This document shows, piece by piece, positions 45,194-54,570 of a stretch of DNA of 64,000 nt (positions are counted from its first letter, which is position 1; every line of letters starts with the position of its first letter). Made by a program: the position numbers and the translations under genes. The notes under the pieces were generated by a model. The model ran no database searches, was not told the origin of the DNA, and worked only from the letters and a program-made list of their open reading frames with translations. The stretch is taken from the NCBI RefSeq assembly GCF_014205685.1, contig NZ_JACIIU010000003.1, positions 124,001 to 188,000 of the forward strand, in the 5' to 3' direction. This stretch comes from Paenochrobactrum gallinarii (GTDB lineage Bacteria; Pseudomonadota; Alphaproteobacteria; Rhizobiales; Rhizobiaceae).

Positions 45194-46328
45194 GCTTGCT
45201 GCCGGACAAAACCTTTTCGTAAATCGCGCAAGTCTGGTCAGCGATATGATCCCAGCTGAAATCGTGCTGTAATTTGGTACGCTCTGCACCATCACCTGTC
45301 GCCGTTTTGGCGGCAATGAGCTGCCTTTCCAGCGCGCGGGTCAGTGCCGCAATATCCCCAAGTGGAAAATAACACTCATCTTCAAGCCCTATTTCCTTAT
45401 TGGCCACAATATCGCTGGCCAAAACCGGCATGTCGTAATGCAATGCTTCCAGCAATGCGATCGGCATACCTTCATGGCTGGACGGCAAAATAAACATGCC
45501 TGCATTGGAAAAAATAGCGGCGAGTTCTTCGCCCGCTAAAGCGCCAGTCATAATCACACCGGCCACTTCACCGGCACGCGCGGCCACTTGCATGTAATAA
45601 TCAGAATATTCATTACCGCCGCCAACAAGCACCAATGGAATGTCCGGCCGGTTTAAATCCGCATAGGCATTAATTAAATCAAGCTGACGCTTTTCCGGCA
45701 CAATCCGCGCGACATTGATCAGATAATTGTCAGGGGTGAGCTGAAATTTCTTCAGATAATCGGCATTTGCGCGTCCTTCAAAAACGGAAACGCCATTCGG
45801 GATAAACTCCACCTCAACACCATAGCGCTTTTGCATAGCGCCAGCGATATTGCGTGATACGGCAATGCGGGCATTGCTATATTTCATGCCCACATATTCC
45901 CCAAGCTTCAAAACTTTGCGCGCGACTGCGCCCCATTTTTGCCGATCATAGTCAAAACCGTGATGCGTAACCACCACTTTCAAGCCCAAAACACGAGCCA
46001 GCGGTGCTGTTAATGCGGGGCCAATAGCATGAATATGCAAAATATCCGCTTTATGTCTCGCGGCATAAAACACCCCCGCAATACTATTAACTAAAGCTTC
46101 CAGATATGGCGAGCACGGCGCATAAAGCGGCACCACAAAAACATTGCGCCAGCGATAGAGGTTTTTTTGCTTCAGATAATTCCGCCGTCCGATAACCGTG
46201 ACATCATAGCCTTTGTCAGCGCATAGCTGGCTTAAAGCTTCGACATGCTTTTCCACGCCGCCCTGCACATCAGGGATGCCTCGCAAACCAACCATAAAAA
46301 TACGTTTACGCGCCACGTCTGCCCTCAT
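45189..46328 (-). CDS. Glycosyltransferase family 4
   Basis: A 379-residue GT-B fold retaining glycosyltransferase. The N-terminus FMVGLRGIPDVQGGVEKHVE is the glycine-rich acceptor-side loop of GT4 enzymes; the C-terminal donor motif is LPSSHEGMPIALLEAL. Last gene of a three-gene minus-strand operon (deacetylase, GT4, GT4); its start overlaps the stop of the previous GT4 by one base. It likely builds the repeat unit of a surface polysaccharide. Sugar and linkage cannot be read from sequence. Confidence 0.9.
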   Translation of the reverse strand: MRADVARKRIFMVGLRGIPDVQGGVEKHVEALSQLCADKGYDVTVIGRRNYLKQKNLYRWRNVFVVPLYAPCSPYLEALVNSIAGVFYAARHKADILHIHAIGPALTAPLARVLGLKVVVTHHGFDYDRQKWGAVARKVLKLGEYVGMKYSNARIAVSRNIAGAMQKRYGVEVEFIPNGVSVFEGRANADYLKKFQLTPDNYLINVARIVPEKRQLDLINAYADLNRPDIPLVLVGGGNEYSDYYMQVAARAGEVAGVIMTGALAGEELAAIFSNAGMFILPSSHEGMPIALLEALHYDMPVLASDIVANKEIGLEDECYFPLGDIAALTRALERQLIAAKTATGDGAERTKLQHDFSWDHIADQTCAIYEKVLSGSKQ

Positions 46329-47563
46329 CAGCGGCTTTCAAGTGATGCATAAAGATCAAGCATCGCATTTTTATATTGTATGCTTGAAAAAGCCTCACGC
46401 ACCCACTGCGCTCCCTCAACTGCCATTGCGCCACGTTTTTGCGCGGTAAACCCTGCCATCATCGCGATTTTTTCGGCCAGATCCTGCACATTGCCAGGCT
46501 CTGCCAACAAGCCGGTGACGCCTTCGCGCACGAGTTCCGGTATGCCGCCAATCCTGCTGCCGATGACCGGCACCCCCAAAATATAAGCTTCCAAAATACT
46601 CAGCAGTGCATTTTCATACCATTGCGATGGCAAGATAAGCGCCGTTGCCCCGTTGATTGTGCGATGTAAATGATCCGCTTGCAAATGTCCTGCAAATTCG
46701 ACATCCGCCTGAAGCTTTGCAACTAATTGTTTAAGCTGTTGCTCCAAGGGGCCGGAACCGGCAATCAGTAGTCTTTGTTTGGTCTCAGCCACCGCTTCAA
46801 TGAGTGTTACCAATCCTTTTTCTTCCGACAATCTTCCGGCATAAAGAAAATAATCGCTGTTTCTTACAGGAGCGCGCGCCAGATCAAGATCAACGAAATT
46901 CGGTATATAAATCAGCTTGTCTTCCGGCCAGCCCCATTCAATCAGTTTTTCGCGGTAAAACCGGCTTGGCACAATAATGCGATCCAGATTATCGCGGTAA
47001 AGCCCAAGACTTCGATGCACCAATGTTTCAAGAAACACCAAACCGCTAAGCGCCACGGAATCTTTAATGCAGCGCTGTCGCACCACATTATAAATCCGCC
47101 CGCCCTTGCAGCGCTCGCAGACCTGATCATGGCTCAGCATCTTATAGGCAGGACAGGCCAGTTTAAGATCATGCGCTGTCATCACGGTCGGGATACCGGC
47201 TTTTTTCAGCACCGGAAAAATGGCCGGAGAGAGATGATGGTAAACATTATGCGCATGGGCAATATCAGGGCGCACATCTTCGATAAGGCGCTCAATATTG
47301 CGCTGTGCTTCGCGTGAATAAATAACTTTCGCGGCCTGCGATAGTTTTTGGCTCAACGAGAGACGGCGGCCATATTCAATTTCGCCCACGAAATAGGACG
47401 CATAATCAGAGGGCAAATTTTCCGGATGCTGCATGGCAAAAGGTATGGAACGCCAATCAGCATTATTGAAAAGCTGCATATGCTCAAAGAATAAAGTTTC
47501 CGCGCCACCACGGCGATAAAAATAATTATTAATCGCAAGAAGTGTCTGCGCTGGCTTCTTCAT
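46328..47563 (-). CDS. Glycosyltransferase family 4
   Basis: A 411-residue GT4 enzyme with RRGGAETLFFEHM at the N-terminus, a DLKLACPAYKMLSHDQVCERCKGG insert containing Cys pairs, and the C-terminal donor motif LPSQWYENALLSILEAY. The WYEN form instead of the usual EGF is seen in a subgroup of exopolysaccharide GT4 enzymes with the same cysteine insert. It overlaps the deacetylase gene by 4 bp (ATGA) and the next GT4 gene by 1 bp. Confidence 0.9.
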   Translation of the reverse strand: MKKPAQTLLAINNYFYRRGGAETLFFEHMQLFNNADWRSIPFAMQHPENLPSDYASYFVGEIEYGRRLSLSQKLSQAAKVIYSREAQRNIERLIEDVRPDIAHAHNVYHHLSPAIFPVLKKAGIPTVMTAHDLKLACPAYKMLSHDQVCERCKGGRIYNVVRQRCIKDSVALSGLVFLETLVHRSLGLYRDNLDRIIVPSRFYREKLIEWGWPEDKLIYIPNFVDLDLARAPVRNSDYFLYAGRLSEEKGLVTLIEAVAETKQRLLIAGSGPLEQQLKQLVAKLQADVEFAGHLQADHLHRTINGATALILPSQWYENALLSILEAYILGVPVIGSRIGGIPELVREGVTGLLAEPGNVQDLAEKIAMMAGFTAQKRGAMAVEGAQWVREAFSSIQYKNAMLDLYASLESR

Positions 47564-48369
47564 TCTCTGTTTTGTCCCTGCAATAAAGCCATCGCATCTC
47601 TGACCGGCAGAATGCGGCAGGATTTTTCGGCAGCATATGCCACCAGCTTTTCAAACAAATCCCGTGTGCAGCCATATGGGCTTGGATTATCATCCACATC
47701 ATGCGTGAAGAAAATCAGCCAACCCGGATTTCTCGCAACATCTTCAATATAGGAAGAAAGCGTGCTGAATTTTGCATCCGCACCGCCGATTTCCACACCA
47801 TATAAAAAATCACGATTGACCCGTCCGCGATTAATCTGATTGCCGCCACCGCGACAAGAGCTAAACCGGTCAGCCAATAATGTTCGTGCCCGCCATTGTG
47901 GGGCATTATACGGATAGGCAAAATTGCGAAGTCTACCTTCCTGCGGCGCCAAACCATCCAGATAGGCTTTATTGCGCGCCAGATCACGCTCCAGGATTTC
48001 GCGCGATAGCTTGCTCATTTTGCGGTGTGAAAAACTATGGCACGCCACTTCATGTCCGGCACGCGCCAGATATTGCACATCGGCGGGCGAAAACATCCGC
48101 ATCTCGCCTTGCATCTTATCTTGCAAGCCACCAGCAATATAAAAAGTACCGCGCGCATTATAGCGCTCTAAAAGTGTAGCACCGCTGCGCACTGCCGAAT
48201 GCGGCACATCGTCAAAAGTAAAGGACACAACCGGTTGTTCCAAGCGAACATCCAGTTTGCGGCGTGGAAAATAACGCATCATCCGGTCTGCAACCCGATC
48301 AGACCAGTCATTAAAGTTGAGAAGCTGTCTTGTCACGCGTCGTCCTGCCTGACCATTATTCCATTCCAT
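47560..48369 (-). CDS. Polysaccharide deacetylase
   Basis: A carbohydrate esterase 4 protein, 269 residues from the chosen start. The first motif is SFTFDDVPHSA (Asp-Asp), the metal-binding second motif HSFSHRKMS, and the third FAYPYN. The frame is open for another 47 codons upstream, a hydrophobic stretch without family similarity that would reach into the divergent flippase promoter. The start at 48369 is therefore preferred, with moderate certainty; a longer, membrane-anchored form to 48510 remains possible. First gene of the operon with the two GT4 enzymes. Confidence 0.82.
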   Translation of the reverse strand: MEWNNGQAGRRVTRQLLNFNDWSDRVADRMMRYFPRRKLDVRLEQPVVSFTFDDVPHSAVRSGATLLERYNARGTFYIAGGLQDKMQGEMRMFSPADVQYLARAGHEVACHSFSHRKMSKLSREILERDLARNKAYLDGLAPQEGRLRNFAYPYNAPQWRARTLLADRFSSCRGGGNQINRGRVNRDFLYGVEIGGADAKFSTLSSYIEDVARNPGWLIFFTHDVDDNPSPYGCTRDLFEKLVAYAAEKSCRILPVRDAMALLQGQNRE

Positions 48370-48524
48370 TTTGCAAACGCTATAGTGAAAGGCGTGAAGG
48401 AACCAATTGACGATAGATTGAAAACTATCATAAGCCACAAGATCAGAACAAAGAGTAAAGCTTCGCCGCAACGAGGCAAGCAGAATAAAAAAAAATACAG
48501 CCACTGCCATTAAGGAAATTCAGC

Positions 48525-49799
48525 TTGGGGCAAGATCAATCAGCCAAGGTTAAGAAGCAATCGCGACCATTGGGTCAGATGTTGCTTTCCTATGCTGCGT
48601 CAAGCGGCAGCCTGCTGGCCGCCAATGTGGCGCAGTTGATGACCTTTGCGATTCTTGCCCGCTCGCTGGGGTCTGAGCATTTTGGTTTGCTTGTCACCAT
48701 TCTCGCCATCACAGCCATTGCCACCCATATTTGCGGCCTTGGCTCAACCGAATCTCTTGTGCGCCGTGTTGCCCAAAACAAGCAGGTTTACACTGTCCTT
48801 TTCGGCCATTGCCTCAGCCTTATTGCTTTAACAGGTGCTGCACTTGTGCTGCTTGGCATGAGTATTCTGCCGCTCTGGATTGAGCTCACAACCCAAGGCA
48901 ATTTTAGCGAATTTTCCATTCTGTTGCTGCTGATCACCAATATTGTATTGGTGAGGCTCATTTTGCTGGTTGAGCAGATTTATATAGCGCATGGTCAATA
49001 TCAAGCGGCCAATCTGTCAGTGGTCGGCTTTGCTTTTGCGCGGATGTTTACGGCAGCTGTTGCCTGTCTGGTTTTCACCACCGAAGATATCTTCACATGG
49101 GCGGTCTGGCAATTTGCCTGCCATGTCATCGTGATGGTGTTTTACTATCGCTACATCTGGCGATTGGGTAAGCCGGTTTATCGCATCATCCGCCACGAAA
49201 TCCGCCTTGGTCTGCTTTTTGCCAGCCAGTTCGTGTTTAAAACCGCGCGCCAGAATGTCGACTTGCTGATGCTCAGTACACTGATGCCTGCCGGTTTTGT
49301 CGGCTCTTATGCGATTGTGCGTCGTATCATCGACAGTAGCACTATGGGCATTGAAGCGATGAACCGCCTAGCCTATCCCCGCCTTGCGGTAGCAAGCTCC
49401 AAGGGCATTAAAAATGCTTTTGCCATGACCAAAAAGCTGCAACTTGCAGCACTAGGCATCGGCTTTTTCACCTCTTTGAGCATTTTCATTTTTGCACCGG
49501 TGCTGCCCTATTTGTTTGGCTCGGATTACGACACATTGGTGCAATATTCGCGTATTCTATGCTGGACGAATGTGTTCTTCGCGCTTTGGGCGGTGCCGAT
49601 TGAAACATTGGGCGCGGCAGGCAAGCATGGCTATCGCTCCGCCATTCTTAATGGTGCCAATATTTTTGGCGGCGCCTTGCTGGCTTTAGCAACATGGGCT
49701 TATCCGCCACAAGGCACATTTGCCGCCTTTTATGTGATTGATCTGGCCTTAGCCATTGCATCATGGATTTGTCTGCTTAAAACTGTCCGTCAGTCTTAA
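48525..49799 (+). CDS. Oligosaccharide flippase (Wzx-like)
   Basis: A 424-residue membrane protein with about 12 helices and no large soluble domain, of the polysaccharide biosynthesis/MOP flippase superfamily. ARSLGSEHFGLLVTILA is the family-typical first motif. It would move lipid-linked glycan units across the inner membrane. Start codon TTG at 48525 with AAGGAA upstream; an ATG 18 codons later is the alternative. It is divergent from the deacetylase-GT4 operon and convergent with a GT2 gene. Confidence 0.88.
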   Translation: MGQDQSAKVKKQSRPLGQMLLSYAASSGSLLAANVAQLMTFAILARSLGSEHFGLLVTILAITAIATHICGLGSTESLVRRVAQNKQVYTVLFGHCLSLIALTGAALVLLGMSILPLWIELTTQGNFSEFSILLLLITNIVLVRLILLVEQIYIAHGQYQAANLSVVGFAFARMFTAAVACLVFTTEDIFTWAVWQFACHVIVMVFYYRYIWRLGKPVYRIIRHEIRLGLLFASQFVFKTARQNVDLLMLSTLMPAGFVGSYAIVRRIIDSSTMGIEAMNRLAYPRLAVASSKGIKNAFAMTKKLQLAALGIGFFTSLSIFIFAPVLPYLFGSDYDTLVQYSRILCWTNVFFALWAVPIETLGAAGKHGYRSAILNGANIFGGALLALATWAYPPQGTFAAFYVIDLALAIASWICLLKTVRQS

Positions 49800-49801
49800 G
49801 A

Positions 49802-50797
49802 TCATGGTTCTTTCAAAACAGTGCTTTCAATAAAGCTTTGTGGTGCAGTGCGCTTTTTGAAAAAGCCGAAAGGCAATGCTGCGGCATGAAAAACCCATGC
49901 CACCACCGAATAAAGCCCCATATCCAAGCTTTTTTGTTTGAGTGCCATCAGCAAGACAGGCGCAAATACCACAAGAGCTGCCACCCACAAAAAATGAACA
50001 TTAATGCAGGCAGCCGCCAAAGCCACGATAATGGCAAGCCACCAGCCATAAACCAGCACCCATAGTTTCAGTTCCGGCAATGTTTTGAAAAGCTGGCCAA
50101 CATAATTGCCGTATAAAGCCGCACGCAAAATTTCGCCGCTGCCTTGCAAATAACCTGACTTCCAGCGTCGTCTCAGCAAAGAATAAGCATTTGTGCTGTG
50201 GCCTGAATGGCCGACAAAGGGCATATCCAGCCGGTGCAATTGCCAACCATTTTGCGCAAGCCGCAAGCCTAAATCCAGCTCTTCATAAGCATGCAAATTA
50301 CGATCAGCAAGCCAGCCGGCAGATTGCAGGCTTTCGCGCCGGTAAAGTCCGCCGCCATTCATGCGATCAATTGCACCTGCCGGATTTTCAATTCTTTGGC
50401 GTTTTGCGCGGCGCTGATATTCTAAACTGCTGACGTTTTTTTCCATGACATGGCCGGTCACACCCGCCAATTGCGGGTGACTTTTTAAAAGGTTTAGCCC
50501 CTCCTTTAAAAAATCAGGCGCCAGTTCCATGTCGCCATCTAGCAGACAGATAAAATCACCATTTGCATATTGATAGCCAAGCTGGGCACCTGCCCCGCAA
50601 CCGGCTTTGGCAGGTGGCCTGATTTGCACAATCATCACCGGAAACTGCCTGGCGATTGCAATGGTCTGATCACTTGAGCCACTATCGGCCACGATAATTT
50701 CGCTGACCAGCCCAGCCCCATGTGCCAGCACCGCCTCAATGCAGCCTGCAATATTCTGCTCTTCATTTAAGGTTTTGATGATGACTGAAATAGTCAC
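49802..50797 (-). CDS. Glycosyltransferase family 2 with C-terminal membrane segments
   Basis: A 331-residue GT2 enzyme. The start VTISVIIKTLNEEQNIAGC, DSGSSDQT and LLDGDMEL give the GT-A nucleotide and metal sites. Two or three hydrophobic helices follow near the C-terminus. GTG at 50797 is chosen because it opens the first GT2 strand and has AAAGGCG upstream; the frame continues 34 codons further, but that part overlaps the divergent gene. Convergent with the flippase gene, 2 bp apart. Confidence 0.86.
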   Translation of the reverse strand: MTISVIIKTLNEEQNIAGCIEAVLAHGAGLVSEIIVADSGSSDQTIAIARQFPVMIVQIRPPAKAGCGAGAQLGYQYANGDFICLLDGDMELAPDFLKEGLNLLKSHPQLAGVTGHVMEKNVSSLEYQRRAKRQRIENPAGAIDRMNGGGLYRRESLQSAGWLADRNLHAYEELDLGLRLAQNGWQLHRLDMPFVGHSGHSTNAYSLLRRRWKSGYLQGSGEILRAALYGNYVGQLFKTLPELKLWVLVYGWWLAIIVALAAACINVHFLWVAALVVFAPVLLMALKQKSLDMGLYSVVAWVFHAAALPFGFFKKRTAPQSFIESTVLKEP

Positions 50798-50897
50798 TTG
50801 AGCGCCTTTATTAAAATATGACTGTTGATCTGACCATATGTCATGAATTGTGCTACAGCCAAACGCAATTAACTGAAGCTTTGATTGGTATTCAGCC

Positions 50898-52043
50898 ATG
50901 ACTGGGATGAGCCCTTATAAAATAAAAATCATTTCTGACCCTGAGGCGCTCTCTCCTTTGTGGCCGCAAGGGCTTTTGAACGAAACCAATAAAGCGCAAA
51001 GTTACATTTTTCAAAGCAAGGCTTTTTTGCAAGCCTGGGCAAAAAGCTATGGTGCGCGCACTGATTGCCAAATGCTGCTGGTGGAAATTTATAAGGGCAA
51101 TAATGAGCCGCTGCTATTCCTGCCACTTGCCCTTAGCCGCGAGCGCGGCATCAGCACGCTAACCTTCACCGACCATGATGTCTGCGATTATAATGCGCCG
51201 ATTTTATTTGATGATTTTTCGACATGGCCAAAGGCGCAGGTACTTAGTTTAATCAAAGAGATTTGCAGCAAACTTCCGCCTGTCGATATAATTGATTTTA
51301 AAAAAATGCCGCAATGGGTGGGAAGTCAGCTTAATCCGTTATTTTTGATTGCCACACACCCGCATCCCGAATCCGGACATTTCTCCACCCTTAACCAACC
51401 TTGGCCACAACTCGAAAAAAGCCTGCACCGGATTAAAAACACCAAACAGCGTTATCGCAACTTACTGCGTATGGGCGGGTTTGAATTCAAAATTGCGGAG
51501 AATAACGAAGAACGCCGCGCATTCATCGCAGCCTTGATTGCGCAAAAGCAGCGCCGTTTTGTCGAAACCAATGTTCCGGGTTTTCAGGAACACCCTGAAA
51601 AGCAGCAGTTTTTTGAACAAGCCACGGATTATTTCGGTCAAGCACAGAGCCTGCATCTGGCTGCCTTGTTAATGGATGGCGAAATCATCGCAACCCTTTG
51701 GGGTTTGCTGGATGGCAAAACATATTTTGGCATGATGATTTCAAATGAAGCCGGACACTGGTCAAAATATTCACCTGGCATGGTGCTGCATTATCTGGTC
51801 ATGCAGGATTTACACAAACACGGCTTTGACATTCTTGACCTTGGCGTTGGCAACGAAGCATGGAAGGTCAATATGTGCGACGGCGTGCGGTTTTTGCACA
51901 ATTATAAAGCCGCCCTCACCCTCAAAGGTCGCCTCGCTTTAAGCGCACAATCATTGCTGACAGGCTTGCGCTCAACACGCGTCTGGCAAGCAATCCGCCC
52001 ACTCAAATGGAAGCTTTTACGCCTCGTCAAACCATCCAAGTAA
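50898..52043 (+). CDS. GNAT-type acyltransferase, CelD/FemAB-like
   Basis: A 381-residue protein of the BioF2-like (acetyltransf_6) group, often annotated CelD in rhizobia. The C-terminal half holds the family block SPGMVLHYLVMQDLHKHGFDILDLGVGNEAWKVNMCD. The protein has two GNAT-like halves and no membrane segment. Such enzymes acylate or aminoacylate glycans in surface polysaccharide loci. It is divergent from the GT2 gene. An ATG at 50907 is an alternative start. Confidence 0.82.
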   Translation: MTGMSPYKIKIISDPEALSPLWPQGLLNETNKAQSYIFQSKAFLQAWAKSYGARTDCQMLLVEIYKGNNEPLLFLPLALSRERGISTLTFTDHDVCDYNAPILFDDFSTWPKAQVLSLIKEICSKLPPVDIIDFKKMPQWVGSQLNPLFLIATHPHPESGHFSTLNQPWPQLEKSLHRIKNTKQRYRNLLRMGGFEFKIAENNEERRAFIAALIAQKQRRFVETNVPGFQEHPEKQQFFEQATDYFGQAQSLHLAALLMDGEIIATLWGLLDGKTYFGMMISNEAGHWSKYSPGMVLHYLVMQDLHKHGFDILDLGVGNEAWKVNMCDGVRFLHNYKAALTLKGRLALSAQSLLTGLRSTRVWQAIRPLKWKLLRLVKPSK

Positions 52044-52114
52044 AACTAACCGGTCAGACTTTTAAACGCGCCCCTGCCCCCTCTAAAAAACCGTGTCGCA
52101 TTTAATCGATGCAA

Positions 52115-53389
52115 TCAGGATTTAGCGCAATAAAGCGGAATACGCACAATGAAGGTAGTGCCTTTACCTAGCTCCGAACGCACATTCATCTTGCCGCGAT
52201 GACGGGTCAAAATGTGTTTGACGATGGCCAGTCCCAGACCTGTGCCTTTTTTAGCATCACCCGTTTCTGCATTGATACGATAAAAACGTTCGGTCAAACG
52301 CGGCAGATGTTCAGCCGCAATACCGGCACCAAAATCCTGCACCGAAATAATTGCTTCTTCCGGCGAAGGAACCCCATGTTTTTTAAGGCTGACGACAAGT
52401 TTCTTGCCGCTTTCACCATATTTACAGCCATTTTCAATCAGGTTTTGGAAGAGCTGGATCAGTTCATCACGCGAGCCTGCCACATAGACCGGCTCATCAT
52501 GAAAATCATGCTCGATCACCACGCCCTGTGCTTCGGCCATCGGCACCAGACTGTCGGTGACATGATGCAACACAGCACCTAAATTAATTTTATCTTCGGT
52601 GCCGATATTCGGCCGCGTTTCAAGCCGTGACAGCGACAAGAGATCATCAATCAGACGAGACATGCGGTCTGCCTGTTTTTGCATGATCTCCAAAAACCGG
52701 TCACGCGCTTTGACATCTTCACGCGCAGGCCCTTGCAAGGTTTCAATAAACCCGCGCAATGAGGCAAGCGGCGTGCGCAATTCATGGCTGGCATTGGCAA
52801 CAAAATCCGAGCGCATGCGGTCAATGCGGCGCGCTTCGGTCTGATCCCGAAAAATCAACATAAACAGATCATCGCGCCCCGCCTCAAGCGGCATAAGGAC
52901 GGCTTTATACCAGCTTTCAATCGGCAATCGTTCGAAATAATCAATGCTGCGCGGCTGACCATCATCCACCACCGCATGCAGCATATGCAGCATTTCTGGT
53001 GCACGAAAACGCAAAAACACAATCGTTTCCATTTCCATCGAAGGAAACGCAGCCTTCGCTGCCGGATTGGTATAAATCACCGAACCGGAACGATCAAAAA
53101 TCACCAGCGGATCACTGAGTAATCCTGCAATCTTTTCAGCTCCGATATCCGCCAAAGCGCCTTTGCTTTTCGATGTTTTTTTGCGCGTAACCTCAGGTGG
53201 CGCTGGTGGCGAGACCACTAATGTCAAAGCCAGAATAATACTGAGCAGCAGCAGATAAAGCACCAACGGCGGCCAGACCAGCCAAAATATAAAGGCCAGC
53301 ACTAAAACTGCGAAGATCAGATAAAGGCGGCCTTGCTGCCAAAGCTCCATCAAAACGGCTCCAATCCCCTGCTCATCATGATTGTTCAT
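52115..53389 (-). CDS. phoR: PhoR-like sensor histidine kinase
   Basis: A 424-residue kinase with two close N-terminal membrane helices (about 22-60) and almost no periplasmic part, a PAS domain (about 85-190), HisKA with His202 in ANASHELRTPLASLRG and an HATPase with NLIENGCKYGESG and GTGLGLAIVKHIL. This is the PhoR layout (phosphate starvation sensor partnering PhoB). The usual neighbours pst, phoU and phoB are not in the window. The adjacent ppk2 gene is consistent with a phosphate theme. Confidence 0.82.
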   Translation of the reverse strand: MNNHDEQGIGAVLMELWQQGRLYLIFAVLVLAFIFWLVWPPLVLYLLLLSIILALTLVVSPPAPPEVTRKKTSKSKGALADIGAEKIAGLLSDPLVIFDRSGSVIYTNPAAKAAFPSMEMETIVFLRFRAPEMLHMLHAVVDDGQPRSIDYFERLPIESWYKAVLMPLEAGRDDLFMLIFRDQTEARRIDRMRSDFVANASHELRTPLASLRGFIETLQGPAREDVKARDRFLEIMQKQADRMSRLIDDLLSLSRLETRPNIGTEDKINLGAVLHHVTDSLVPMAEAQGVVIEHDFHDEPVYVAGSRDELIQLFQNLIENGCKYGESGKKLVVSLKKHGVPSPEEAIISVQDFGAGIAAEHLPRLTERFYRINAETGDAKKGTGLGLAIVKHILTRHRGKMNVRSELGKGTTFIVRIPLYCAKS

Positions 53390-53646
53390 TCATTTTCCTC
53401 GCGAAAAGCACAGAGCCTTTAAACACTTCAAACCACAGGAGATAATCAATTGCACTATATAAAACCATAAAGTCAAAACAAGGTCGTTCAGATGATTGCG
53501 CGACACCATCGACAACATTCATCTGCCTGACAAATCGCCACTTTAAACATAGTTAAAGACTATGACACTTTGATTACCTGAACACTTTTCAAACACAATA
53601 AAGCTTAATAAGATCAATCAACAAGCGCAATCGAGAGGATATCGCA

Positions 53647-54570
53647 TTGGCCAGTGATCAAGCCGCCCAGCAAGCACTTCTTTCCAGACATCCAAAGCTT
53701 GAACCAATCAAGCTTAGAATTGATGGTGCAGAGCGCCAATTTGATATTGATGACCCGCAATTGCCAATATGGATTGAAGAAAACGCCCTTGCCTCCGGTA
53801 GCTATCCATATCCTGATCAAATGCCTTCCAAAGAATATAAGGAAACCTTGGAACGCTTGCAGATCGAACTCGTCAAAATGCAATACTGGCTGCAAGATAC
53901 CGGCGGACGCGTCATCTGCTTATTTGAAGGCCGCGACGCGGCAGGCAAAGGCGGCACAATTTTTACGCTGCGTGAATTTATGAATCCGCGTACCGCGCGT
54001 AATGTGGCGCTGACCAAACCCACCGAAACTGAAAGAGGCCAATGGTATTTTCAGCGCTATGTGGCGCATTTTCCAACCGCTGCCGAATTCGTCACCTTTG
54101 ATCGTTCATGGTATAACCGTGCAGGTGTTGAAGTGGTGATGAATTTCTGCACACCACAACAGCTTGAAACTTTTCTGATTGAAACACCTGATCTGGAAAA
54201 AATGATCGTCGCGGACGGTATTTATTTCTTCAAATTCTGGCTGGATATCGGGCAGGAAATGCAGTTGAAGCGCTTCCATGAGCGCCGCCACAGCCCGTTG
54301 AAAGATTGGAAATTTTCACCCATTGATGTGGCAGGTATCACCCGCTGGCAGGATTATTCCGATGCCTGCCATGTGATGATCGAACGCACCAGCACCAAAC
54401 ATGCACCATGGACAATTGTGCGCTCCAATGACAAACGGCGGGCGCGGCTGGCCGCAATCCGCCGCGTGTTACTGTCATTGCCTTATGAAGGGCGCGACCT
54501 CGAGGCAATTGGTGCAGAAGACACCAATATCATTGGTGCGGGTACTGCATTTTTAGCATCCTCCAAATAG
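53647..54570 (+). CDS. ppk2: Polyphosphate kinase 2 family protein
   Basis: A 307-residue PPK2, single-domain (class I-like). Walker A is [11 protein letters not shown] (Lys101), Walker B FDRSWYN with Asp152, and the lid region [13 protein letters not shown]. It transfers phosphate between polyphosphate and nucleotides, usually making GTP or ATP. The start is TTG at 53647 with AGAGGA seven bases away; no ATG occurs near the family start. The 3' end overlaps a convergent glycosyltransferase gene by 88 bp. Confidence 0.92.
   Translation: MASDQAAQQALLSRHPKLEPIKLRIDGAERQFDIDDPQLPIWIEENALASGSYPYPDQMPSKEYKETLERLQIELVKMQYWLQDTGGRVICLFEGRDAAGKGGTIFTLREFMNPRTARNVALTKPTETERGQWYFQRYVAHFPTAAEFVTFDRSWYNRAGVEVVMNFCTPQQLETFLIETPDLEKMIVADGIYFFKFWLDIGQEMQLKRFHERRHSPLKDWKFSPIDVAGITRWQDYSDACHVMIERTSTKHAPWTIVRSNDKRRARLAAIRRVLLSLPYEGRDLEAIGAEDTNIIGAGTAFLASSK

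Noticed and set aside
45189-52043. Exosortase/PEP-CTERM type polysaccharide locus
   Set aside because: FemAB-like, deacetylase and GT4 genes occur in such loci, but no exosortase, PEP-CTERM protein or Wzc-like gene is present.
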